A DNA stretch of 12,789 bases, taken from the NCBI GenBank assembly GCA_020847015.1, contig JADLCW010000215.1:1-12789 (forward strand), written 5' to 3'. This document shows positions 7,047 to 12,789 of this stretch, piece after piece (the first letter of the stretch is position 1; each line of letters begins with the position of its first letter). A model generated the notes under the pieces. The model was not told where the DNA came from. It saw only the letters and a list, made by a program, of their open reading frames with translations, and did no database searches. The translations under genes and the position numbers were made by a program. The DNA comes from Thermomicrobiales bacterium (GTDB lineage Bacteria; Chloroflexota; Chloroflexia; Thermomicrobiales; UBA6265).

Positions 7047-7059
7047 CGGATTTGATCCG
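7047..7059. promoter_or_regulatory. Inverted repeat CGGAT-TTG-ATCCG in the divergent spacer
   Basis: A perfect 5-bp arm pair around TTG is the most AT-rich spot of the 139-nt gap between larC and the amidinotransferase gene. It is a candidate operator or part of the larC promoter. It is short enough that chance is possible. Confidence 0.3.
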
Positions 7060-7069
7060 CAGGGGGAGG

Positions 7070-7100
7070 GTAGCAGAGCGACGCCGGGTCGCGGTGCTAC
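7070..7100. promoter_or_regulatory. 31-nt interrupted palindrome in the divergent spacer
   Basis: GTAGCA (7070-7075) pairs with TGCTAC (7095-7100). After a 2-nt mismatch, GCGAC (7078-7082) pairs with GTCGC (7088-7092). The two-step symmetry with a 5-nt centre looks like a dimeric regulator site. TACGAT at 7098-7103 could be a -10 box for the amidinotransferase gene, but I see no good -35. Confidence 0.4.
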
Positions 7101-7131
7101 GATCCCGCCCACGAACCTTTGGCGACGATGC

Positions 7132-7139
7132 GGAAAGGA
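7132..7139 (+). promoter_or_regulatory. Ribosome binding site deciding the amidinotransferase start
   Basis: GGAAAGGA ends 9 nt before the ATG at 7149. The earlier in-frame TTG (7119) and ATG (7128) have no such site, and 7128 overlaps it from the wrong side. The later ATG at 7197 also lacks one. Confidence 0.6.
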
Positions 7140-7148
7140 CAAACGACG

Positions 7149-8039
7149 ATGGCGACGGCGCCGACCGCGACGACGCGGCGCTATGGCGGGCATTCGATGA
7201 CCGCGCCCTTGCGGCGGGTGCTGGTGCGCCAACCGGCGCCGCCGGCGACCGGCGAGGAGCACGGTCCCTTTGGTTACCCGCATCCGGTGGATCACGTGGC
7301 GACCGAACGCCAACACGCGGCGTTTCGCGACCTGCTGGCCGAAGCCGGAGCTGAGGTGATCGTGACCGGGCCGGACGAAGCGGGGCTGCTGGACGCGATT
7401 TTTGCCTACGACCCGTCGATCGTGACCGATCGCGGAGCGATTCTGCTGCGGCCGGGCAAGGAATTGCGCCGACCCGAAGTGGATCGCCACGCAGCGAGCT
7501 ATGCCGAACTGGGCATCCCCATTCTCGGTCGCATCGAGGCGCCGGGCACGGTGGAAGGCGGCGACACCCTGTGGCTGGACGAGCGGACCCTGGCGGTCGG
7601 TCGCGGGTATCGCACCAACGAGGCGGGCATCGCGCAATTGCGGGCCATGTTGGAGCCGATCGGGGTGGATGTGCTGCGTGTGGAGTTGCCCCACTGGCGC
7701 GGTCCGCAGGAATGCCTGCACCTGATGAGTTTCATCAGCCCGGTGGCCGACGATCTGGCGGTGGTGTATCTGCCGCTGATGGCGACCCCTTTCGTCGAGG
7801 ATCTGGAGCGGCGCGGAATCCAGTTCATCGAGGTTCCGGACGAGGAATTCGAAACCCACGGCTGCAACGTGCTGGCGCTGGGGCCGCGCCGGGTGCTGGT
7901 TTGCGATGGCAGCCCGCTCACCCGCGCCCGGCTGGAAGCGGCGGGAGTGGACACGCTGCTGTACGAAGGATCGGAGATTTCCCACAACCGGGCCGGCGGT
8001 CCCACCTGTCTGACCCGCCCGATCTTGCGGCAGGCGTGA
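7149..8039 (+). CDS. Amidinotransferase-fold guanidino hydrolase (DDAH/arginine deiminase-like)
   Basis: This 296-aa protein belongs to the guanidino-group modifying superfamily, whose members (dimethylarginine dimethylaminohydrolase, arginine deiminase, amidinotransferases) attack the guanidinium carbon through a cysteine. The expected residues are visible: D88 in 'YDPSIVTDRG', E136-G-G-D139 in 'GTVEGGDTLWLD' (substrate guanidinium binding), H191 in 'ECLHLMSFIS' (general acid-base), and C287 in 'GGPTCLTRPI' near the C-terminus (nucleophile). Length fits the DDAH-like branch better than arginine deiminase (about 400 aa). The exact substrate (methylarginine, arginine or another guanidino compound) cannot be read. 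It is cytoplasmic, with no signal peptide. A polyamine-type ABC importer begins 176 nt downstream in the same direction, so this enzyme may process what that importer brings in. The gene may nevertheless have its own terminator or the importer its own promoter at 8088-8120. Confidence 0.9.
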   Translation: MATAPTATTRRYGGHSMTAPLRRVLVRQPAPPATGEEHGPFGYPHPVDHVATERQHAAFRDLLAEAGAEVIVTGPDEAGLLDAIFAYDPSIVTDRGAILLRPGKELRRPEVDRHAASYAELGIPILGRIEAPGTVEGGDTLWLDERTLAVGRGYRTNEAGIAQLRAMLEPIGVDVLRVELPHWRGPQECLHLMSFISPVADDLAVVYLPLMATPFVEDLERRGIQFIEVPDEEFETHGCNVLALGPRRVLVCDGSPLTRARLEAAGVDTLLYEGSEISHNRAGGPTCLTRPILRQA

Positions 8040-8087
8040 GCGGCGTAGAGGCGGGCGACTGGATGAGCAACGCACTGGCTCACCGTC

Positions 8088-8120
8088 TTGACGCGCCAGC
8101 GCACGGTCCATTACCGTGCG
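8088..8120 (+). promoter_or_regulatory. Possible promoter/operator or terminator before the ABC importer
   Basis: CGCACGGT (8100-8107) and ACCGTGCG (8113-8120) form a perfect 8-bp inverted repeat around CCATT. A third ACCGT lies at 8082-8086. TTGACG (8088-8093) resembles a -35 box, with only a poor -10 (CATTAC, 8109-8114) at a short 15-nt spacing. The symmetry would overlap that -10, as an operator would. Alternatively, the hairpin ends the amidinotransferase transcript, whose stop lies 60 nt upstream. Confidence 0.35.
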
Positions 8121-8172
8121 TCGTCCATCAAGCGGCGGATCGCGGTCAGCAATCGCGACGCGCCAATGGACG

Positions 8173-8190
8173 CCGGTCGCCGGAGACCGG
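8173..8190 (+). other. Short leader hairpin before the binding-protein gene
   Basis: CCGGTC (8173-8178) and GACCGG (8185-8190) pair around GCCGGA, 11 nt before the GAGGAGG ribosome site. It could influence translation of the binding protein but is too small to match to any riboswitch class I know. Confidence 0.25.
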
Positions 8191-8201
8191 GTGGTCGCTG
8201 C

Positions 8202-8208
8202 GAGGAGG
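8202..8208 (+). promoter_or_regulatory. Strong Shine-Dalgarno of the binding-protein gene
   Basis: GAGGAGG, 7 nt before the ATG at 8216, is the strongest ribosome site of the importer operon. This fits the need for excess binding protein. Confidence 0.75.
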
Positions 8209-8215
8209 CAGGCGG

Positions 8216-9364
8216 ATGAACGATCGGGAGCAGATCGAGGCGCTCAAGGAGTTGGAGCCGGCGGAGGTGGCGCGCCGTCTCCGAACCGGTCAAATCAGCC
8301 GCCGCGATGTCGGCAAGCTGTTCGCCGCGATTGGGCTGACCGCAACGCTGGGACCCATGTTCGCTCGCGGCGAGGCGAGCGCGGCCAGCGATCTGACCAT
8401 GATCGTCTGGGAGGGGTACTCCGACGATACGTGGGCCAAACCCTTCGAGGAGACCAACGACGCCAGAGTCGAAGCCACGTTCGCCGGCACCGGCGATGAG
8501 ATGTTCGCCGCTATGCAAGGCAGCGGCGGGTCCACCTACGATCTGGTTTCCGCGTCCTCCGATTTGCCGCGTCGCCTCTACGACGCCGATCTCCTGATGG
8601 AGATCGACCCGGCGAAACTCACCAATTTCCCCGATCTCTACCCGCAGTTCCAGAAGCCGCCCTACATCACCTTCGACGACAAGCTCTACGGGGTGAACTT
8701 CGCCTGGGGGCCGACCACGCTGCTCTTCGACCCCGAGGTCGTCACCAGTGAGCCGACCTCGTGGAGCGCGATGCTCGACGAGCAGTACAAGGGCAAGCTC
8801 GCCACCTGGAACTATCCGCTGCAGATCGGGCAATACGCGTTGCTGCTCGACCCGAAACCGGAGAACCCATTCGAACTGAGCGACGAGCAACTGGCGCAGG
8901 TCAAGGACATGCTGATCGCCCAGCGACCGCTGATTCGCAAGTATTGGGATCTTGGCGGCGAGGTGGCCGAATTGTATTTGAACAAGGAGATCGTCATCTC
9001 CGACGGCTGGCCCTACATCAAGGCGCAGGTGAAGGAGTCGGGCGGCAATATCGGGCAAGTGCTGCCGGAGGAGGGCGTCACCGGCTGGTCGGATTCGTGG
9101 TGCATCTCCAAACACGCCGCCGATCCGGAGCTGGCGCTGAAATGGGCCGACTTCATGATCGGACCGGTCGGGCAACAAGGCATCATCGACGTGATGACCT
9201 ATGCGGTCACCAACAAGAAGGTGATCGAAACCCTGCCGGCCGAACTGCGCGAAGAGCTGCGCATGACCGATATCCCGAACGACTACGCCAAGATTCACAT
9301 GTGGCAGTTCATCCCCGGCTACGACAAGTGGGTTCTGATCTGGCAGGAAGCGACGGCCGGCTAG
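8216..9364 (+). CDS. ABC importer substrate-binding protein, PotD-like
   Basis: The 382-aa product is an extracellular solute-binding protein of the spermidine/putrescine (PotD/PotF) type. It delivers ligand to the two permeases encoded next. The N-terminus has a 28-residue charged lead, then 'SRRDVGK' (RR at 29-30) and a hydrophobic core to about 50 ending 'ASA', which looks like a Tat-type signal. No lipobox cysteine is present, so it is not an ordinary lipoprotein. The mature part opens 'MIVWEGYSDD' (W65-E-G-Y68), where PotD has its aromatic ligand-binding loop, and keeps W291-S-D293, matching the W-x-D pair that contacts the amine in PotD as I recall. The stretch 'ATWNYP' (about 197-201) differs from the acidic 'DD' usually there, so the ligand may not be a plain polyamine. 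GAGGAGG at 8202-8208 supports the start. A hairpin follows the gene before the first permease. Confidence 0.92.
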   Translation: MNDREQIEALKELEPAEVARRLRTGQISRRDVGKLFAAIGLTATLGPMFARGEASAASDLTMIVWEGYSDDTWAKPFEETNDARVEATFAGTGDEMFAAMQGSGGSTYDLVSASSDLPRRLYDADLLMEIDPAKLTNFPDLYPQFQKPPYITFDDKLYGVNFAWGPTTLLFDPEVVTSEPTSWSAMLDEQYKGKLATWNYPLQIGQYALLLDPKPENPFELSDEQLAQVKDMLIAQRPLIRKYWDLGGEVAELYLNKEIVISDGWPYIKAQVKESGGNIGQVLPEEGVTGWSDSWCISKHAADPELALKWADFMIGPVGQQGIIDVMTYAVTNKKVIETLPAELREELRMTDIPNDYAKIHMWQFIPGYDKWVLIWQEATAG

Positions 9365-9377
9365 TCCGCTCGCTGCA

Positions 9378-9418
9378 GATCGCGCGGGGAGCCGGTTCGC
9401 CGGCCATCCCGCGCGGTC
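9378..9418 (+). other. Intergenic stem-loop between binding-protein and permease genes
   Basis: The outer stem is GATCGCGCGGG with CCCGCGCGGTC (11 pairs, one G-U). The inner stem is GCCGG with CCGGC around a TTCG tetraloop, separated by a small asymmetric internal loop. It starts 13 nt after the binding-protein stop. Its place matches intergenic hairpins in other importer operons (for example malE-malF), which protect the binding-protein mRNA and reduce permease expression. Confidence 0.6.
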
Positions 9419-9457
9419 GGCCGCCGGATTTGCTGCACCGTCTTCCCCGAGGACGCC

Positions 9458-10357
9458 ATGGCTACGGCCACCGCCGCACAGCCCGCCAGCCGCGGGACCC
9501 GACCCAACGCCGCCGGCGCGGGGCCGTTCGCCCTGTTGGCGGCGCCGCTTGGGTGGATGCTCGTGTTCTACCTGATGCCGCTCGGCATCCTGCTGGCGCA
9601 CGCCTTCTGGTCGGTCGACTATCTGACCATCGACCGCACCTTCACGCTGAAGAATCTGCAGACGGTGGCGACCAATTCACTCTACCCGACGGTGATTCTG
9701 CGCACCTTTCTGATGGCCTCGGCGGTGACGCTGACCAGCATCGCCATCGCCTTCCCGTTGGCGTATTTTCTCGCCAAGAAGGTGACCGCGCGGCGCGAAC
9801 TGCTGCTGATGATGGTGGTTTTTCCGCTGTGGAGTTCCTATCTGGTGCGAGCCTTCGCCTGGAAGACGATTCTCGGGGCCAATGGCATCCTGAATTCGTT
9901 TCTGCTCTGGACCGGACTCATCGATCAGCCGATCACGGCGTTTCTCTATTCCAAGACGGGCATGTACATCACCTTCTGCCACGTCTGGCTGCCCTTCATG
10001 ATCCTGCCGCTCTACACCGTGCTGGACCGGTTGCCCAACAGTCTGCTGGAAGCATCGGCCGATCTCGGTTCCAGCGGCTGGCAGACCTTCCGCCGGGTGA
10101 TTTGGCCCCTGTCGATTCCGGGCGTCATGGCCGGTAGTTTGAGCGTGTTCAGCCTGACCATGGGCGACTACATCACCCCGTCCCTGATCGGCGGCAGCCC
10201 CGGGACGGAGCTGATCGGCGGCATCGTGGCGGATCAATTCGGCATCGCCAACAACTGGCCGCTCGGCGCGGCGCTGATCCTGCCGGTGCTGGCCATCGTC
10301 ATCGTGTTCTTGCTGGTGGCCAATCGGTTTGGAGCGCTGGGGCGGAGCGAACCATGA
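9458..10357 (+). CDS. potB: ABC importer permease, PotB-like
   Basis: This 299-aa inner-membrane permease has about six transmembrane segments (near 24-49, 80-106, 113-134, 168-188, 218-240, 268-290). The cytoplasmic EAA loop, which docks on the ATPase, is clear: E198-A-S-A-D-L-G204 followed by 'FRRVIWPLSIPG'. The 'NGILNSFLLWTGLI' segment and 'GDYITPSLIGG' near the C-terminus are typical of the PotB branch of spermidine/putrescine-type permeases. GAGGA at 9449-9453 lies 4 nt before the ATG. It overlaps the second permease gene by 4 nt (ATGA), so the two are translationally coupled and should pair as a heterodimer. Polyamine transport is a family-based assignment; the substrate could be another amine or guanidino compound. 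Confidence 0.94.
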   Translation: MATATAAQPASRGTRPNAAGAGPFALLAAPLGWMLVFYLMPLGILLAHAFWSVDYLTIDRTFTLKNLQTVATNSLYPTVILRTFLMASAVTLTSIAIAFPLAYFLAKKVTARRELLLMMVVFPLWSSYLVRAFAWKTILGANGILNSFLLWTGLIDQPITAFLYSKTGMYITFCHVWLPFMILPLYTVLDRLPNSLLEASADLGSSGWQTFRRVIWPLSIPGVMAGSLSVFSLTMGDYITPSLIGGSPGTELIGGIVADQFGIANNWPLGAALILPVLAIVIVFLLVANRFGALGRSEP

Positions 10358-11187
10358 ACCTCGCCAACGAATTGCCGCTGCCCCGGCCGCGCCGCCGGCG
10401 CGGACCGCGCAACAGCGGGCTGACCGCCGCCGCCGTGGCGGTTTATCTGTTCCTCTATTTGCCGCTGGTCGTCGTGGTGCTCTATTCGTTCAGCGCGACC
10501 AAGGTCAATGCCTGGCCGATCGAGGGCTACACCCTCGATTGGTATCGCGAACTGCTGCAAGACGGCGACATCTGGGAGTCGCTGCGCTTCTCGGTGTTCG
10601 TCGGGTTGTGCGCCTCGGGGGTGGCGGTCGTGCTGGGCGCCATGACCGCCTACGCGCTGGATCGCTTCCGGTTTCGCGGCAAAACGGTCGTCCGCTTCGC
10701 GGTGGGGCTGCCGATCGTGTTGCCGGGCATCGTCACCGGGGTGGCGCTGCTGACGTTTTTCAGTTCCACGCTGGGGTGGCAATTGTCGGCGCGGACGATC
10801 GTCATCGGTCACGTGACGTTCTGCATCACCCTCGTCGTCAACAGCGTGGCGGCGCGGTTGTCGCAGTTGCCCCGGTCGCTGGACGAGGCCTCGGCCGATC
10901 TCGGGGCAACGCCGTGGCGGACCTTCCGGCGGGTGACCTTTCCGCTGGTGCGTCCCTCGATTTTCGCCGGAGCGATCCTCGCCTTCACGCTGTCATTCGA
11001 CGAGATCATCGTCACGTTCTTTTTGACCGGGCGGGAGAAAACGTTGCCGCTGCTGATTTGGGGCCGGTTGCGGCGCGGCATCTCGCCCGAGATCAACGCC
11101 GTCGCAACGGTCATCATCCTGGTGTCGCTGGTGCTGGTCGTCGTGGCCAATCGAGTGTTGCGGCGATCCGGGCAATCATTGTTCTAG
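10354..11187 (+). CDS. potC: ABC importer permease, PotC-like
   Basis: The second membrane subunit of the importer has 277 aa and about six helices (first at about 24-45 after an Arg-rich cytosolic tail 'RPRRRRGPR'). The EAA loop is E178-A-S-A-D-L-G184 followed by 'FRRVTFPLVRPSIFAG', nearly the same as in its partner, as expected for a heterodimeric pair on one ATPase dimer. 'YALDRFRFRGK', 'LPIVLPGIVTG' and 'SFDEIIVTFF' are characteristic of the PotC branch. Its ATG overlaps the stop of the upstream permease (ATGA, 10354-10357). The ATPase gene starts 24 nt later. Confidence 0.95.
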   Translation: MNLANELPLPRPRRRRGPRNSGLTAAAVAVYLFLYLPLVVVVLYSFSATKVNAWPIEGYTLDWYRELLQDGDIWESLRFSVFVGLCASGVAVVLGAMTAYALDRFRFRGKTVVRFAVGLPIVLPGIVTGVALLTFFSSTLGWQLSARTIVIGHVTFCITLVVNSVAARLSQLPRSLDEASADLGATPWRTFRRVTFPLVRPSIFAGAILAFTLSFDEIIVTFFLTGREKTLPLLIWGRLRRGISPEINAVATVIILVSLVLVVVANRVLRRSGQSLF

Positions 11188-11211
11188 CGCGGCGGCGCGC
11201 TTGGGAGATGG

Positions 11212-12351
11212 ATGGCAACGATGACGACGGGTTCGCGCCGGCACGGCGAGACGGGCGATGCGGCAGCCGCGCCCTCGGTCGAGTTGCGCGACATCCGCAA
11301 GAGTTTCGGCGGCATCACGGCCGTCGACGGCATTTCGCTGGTGGTCGGGCAGGGAGAATTCCTGACCCTGTTGGGACCGAGCGGGTGCGGCAAGACGACG
11401 ACGCTGCGGATGATCGGCGGGTTCGAGTTGCCGACCTCCGGCGAGGTGTATATCGGCGGTCAGCCGATGGGCGACCGACCGCCCTACCGCCGCCCGGTCA
11501 ATACGGTATTCCAGAACTACGCGCTCTTCCCTCATCTGACGGTGGGGCAGAACGTGGCCTACGGACTGGAGATGGCCGGCGTTGGAAAAAAGGAGCGGGC
11601 GCGCCGGACCACCGAGGCGCTGGAGATGGTGCGCTTGCCGCACGTCGAACGGCGCAAACCGGCGGAACTTTCCGGCGGGCAGCAGCAGCGCGTGGCGCTG
11701 GCGCGGGCGCTGGTGAACCGCCCCGCCGTGCTGCTGCTGGACGAGCCATTGGGAGCGCTCGATCTGAAGCTGCGCAAGGCGATGCAGATGGAGTTGAAGG
11801 CGCTCAACCGCGAGGTGGGGGCGACGTTCATCTATGTCACCCACGATCAGGACGAGGCGCTGACGATGAGCGACCGCATCGCGGTGATGCGCGATGGGCG
11901 GGTGCAGCAACTGGGCACACCGGCGGAGATGTACGAGCGCCCGCGCAACCGCTTCGTGGCCGACTTTATCGGTCAGACCAATTTCCTGGCCGTCGAGGTG
12001 GCGGATCTCGATGGCGAGTGGGCCATTGGGCGCGCGGCCGGCGGGCAGCGGGTGCGGGTGCGACGCGCCGACGGAACGATGCGGGGTGAGCTGGCGACGT
12101 TGGCGGTGCGCCCGGAGAAGGTGATGCTCCGGGCCGATGCGCCGGAGCGCCCGGACTGGAACCATCTGGAGGGGGTGCTGGAGGAGGCGATCTACCTCGG
12201 CGCCCACAGCCAGTACGTGCTGCGGCTGCCTGCCGACGAACGGATCATCGTGCATCGCCAGAACCGGGCGGTGGGAGAGGAGGAGCCACGCCTCGGCGAA
12301 ACGACCGTGGTCGTCTTCGATCCGGCCGCGGCGACGTTGCTGAACGATTGA
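11212..12351 (+). CDS. potA: ABC importer ATPase, PotA-like
   Basis: This cytoplasmic ATPase powers the importer and has 379 aa, normal for the spermidine/putrescine ATPase family. All nucleotide-binding motifs are intact: Walker A G55-PSGCGK-T-T63, Q-loop 'VFQNYALFPH', signature 'LSGGQQQR' starting at L153, Walker B 'LLLDEP' with D177-E178, D-loop 'GALD', and switch histidine H211 in 'VTHDQDEA'. 'MYERPRNRFVADFIGQTNFL' marks the end of the ATPase domain. The remaining ~120 residues form the TOBE-type regulatory domain ('LAVRPEKV', 'EEAIYLGAHSQYVLRL'). The ATG at 11212 follows GGGAG by 4 nt; an in-frame ATG at 11221 is also possible. Unlike the E. coli potABCD order, the ATPase comes last here and the binding protein first. 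A hairpin begins right after the stop. Confidence 0.95.
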   Translation: MATMTTGSRRHGETGDAAAAPSVELRDIRKSFGGITAVDGISLVVGQGEFLTLLGPSGCGKTTTLRMIGGFELPTSGEVYIGGQPMGDRPPYRRPVNTVFQNYALFPHLTVGQNVAYGLEMAGVGKKERARRTTEALEMVRLPHVERRKPAELSGGQQQRVALARALVNRPAVLLLDEPLGALDLKLRKAMQMELKALNREVGATFIYVTHDQDEALTMSDRIAVMRDGRVQQLGTPAEMYERPRNRFVADFIGQTNFLAVEVADLDGEWAIGRAAGGQRVRVRRADGTMRGELATLAVRPEKVMLRADAPERPDWNHLEGVLEEAIYLGAHSQYVLRLPADERIIVHRQNRAVGEEEPRLGETTVVVFDPAAATLLND

Positions 12352-12376
12352 CCGAGCGCGGTCCGGATCGGCTCGG
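12352..12376 (+). terminator. Possible end-of-operon hairpin after the ATPase gene
   Basis: CCGAGC (12352-12357) pairs with GCTCGG (12371-12376). Two more C-G pairs form inside, past one bulged base, around a GTCCGGAT loop. It starts immediately after the stop codon and has no T-run, so it is a weak terminator call supported mostly by position. Confidence 0.35.
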
Positions 12377-12789
12377 CAGTTCGCAGACAGATCAACCGGC
12401 CGCGAGACTTCGCCTGGCCTCCGCCACGGTTCTGGGCGTGGTCGCGCGGCGTGAGCGGCTGCACGCACGATCGCGGGGTGGCGACCTGGGACATCGCGCC
12501 GGGATCGGCGCTCCTTTCGATCGCCTGCCGATGTCCAGCGATCGCCCGTACCGGAATCTGCCTGGCAAGGCGGCGAGCGCGCGCCGGACCGGGATGGTTG
12601 GGATCTGGGTCAATCGTCTGTCCGGATGATGATTCCGGGGCATGGGCGCGAACACGCGTGCCTCGCATTGTCCCGGCCGGGCTGTCGGCCGCTTCGCCTC
12701 GCCCGGCATCATGATCTGGTGACCGCTCGCCGATTGGGCGTCCAGGACGCCATCCTGTGCGAAACTGCCGACTGACTGGATGCGGCGCG
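12377..12789. other. Right-end intergenic stretch without a supported gene
   Basis: I find no coding region here with a ribosome site, a recognisable family or convincing composition on either strand; the open frames are short and rich in Arg, Cys and Pro, as chance frames in GC-rich DNA are. A small perfect inverted repeat, GGCGTCC-A-GGACGCC, lies at 12737-12751 and could be an operator for a gene beginning near or past the right edge. An ATG at 12780 is cut off by the window end and cannot be judged. Confidence 0.5.

Noticed and set aside
8040..8215. Riboswitch (for example a guanidine-sensing class) before the importer
   Set aside because: Only two simple hairpins are visible, and I could not find the conserved core of any guanidine riboswitch class.
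8111..9601. Open frame of almost 500 codons on the minus strand across the binding-protein gene
   Set aside because: The plus strand encodes an unmistakable PotD-like protein with a strong ribosome site; the opposite frame is Arg/Gly/His-rich and spans the intergenic hairpin.
10329..12089. Long second plus-strand frame across the permease and ATPase genes
   Set aside because: The residue mix is Arg/Gly/Ala-biased, and the true frames there carry EAA loops, Walker A, signature and Walker B motifs.
1..12789. tRNA, rRNA, CRISPR array, transposase or prophage genes
   Set aside because: I looked for T-loop motifs, regularly spaced repeats, terminal inverted repeats and transposase or phage proteins on both strands and found none.

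Overview
This window is uniformly GC-rich, densely coded and has no rRNA, tRNA, CRISPR array or insertion sequence. The style fits a Chloroflexota bacterium of the Thermomicrobia/Sphaerobacter type. The best pointer is the protein at 2344-3882: a twin-arginine leader after an 'RFDSLARAL' N-terminus, then a low-complexity linker and repeated eight-cysteine modules, an architecture I associate with that group. The taxonomic call is an inference from style, not from a marker gene.

Left part (1-4000), all on the plus strand. First is an exported copper-binding (cupredoxin) protein with two related beta-sandwich repeats in front of the copper domain. It is followed by a two-repeat EamA/DMT-type membrane transporter. 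After an intergenic region carrying a 44-nt almost perfect palindrome comes the Tat-exported cysteine-rich protein. Two strong hairpins (3888-3921 and 3958-3990) close this block.

Middle part (4017-7009). A small membrane protein with an N-terminal double zinc-binding module is followed 35 nt later by a class C beta-lactamase-fold serine hydrolase. Converging on them from the minus strand is a complete, unbroken LarC (nickel-pincer cofactor cyclometallase) with a GTG start. No other lar genes are in view.

Right part (7149-12351), all on the plus strand. An amidinotransferase/DDAH-fold hydrolase is divergent from larC, across a spacer holding two inverted repeats. It is followed by a four-gene ABC importer of the PotABCD (spermidine/putrescine) type in the order binding protein, permease, permease (4-nt overlap), ATPase. 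Each long gap in this block holds a hairpin. One lies in front of the binding-protein gene, one between the binding protein and first permease (probably setting excess binding-protein mRNA), and one just after the ATPase stop. The simplest reading is an uptake-and-hydrolysis unit for a guanidino or amine compound derived from arginine. The final 438 nt hold no gene I can support.

I see no clear candidate for an entirely new multi-gene system. The most distinctive items are the amidinotransferase plus Pot-type transporter cassette, the 54-cysteine modular protein with its 90-bp tandem duplication, and the intergenic palindromes.
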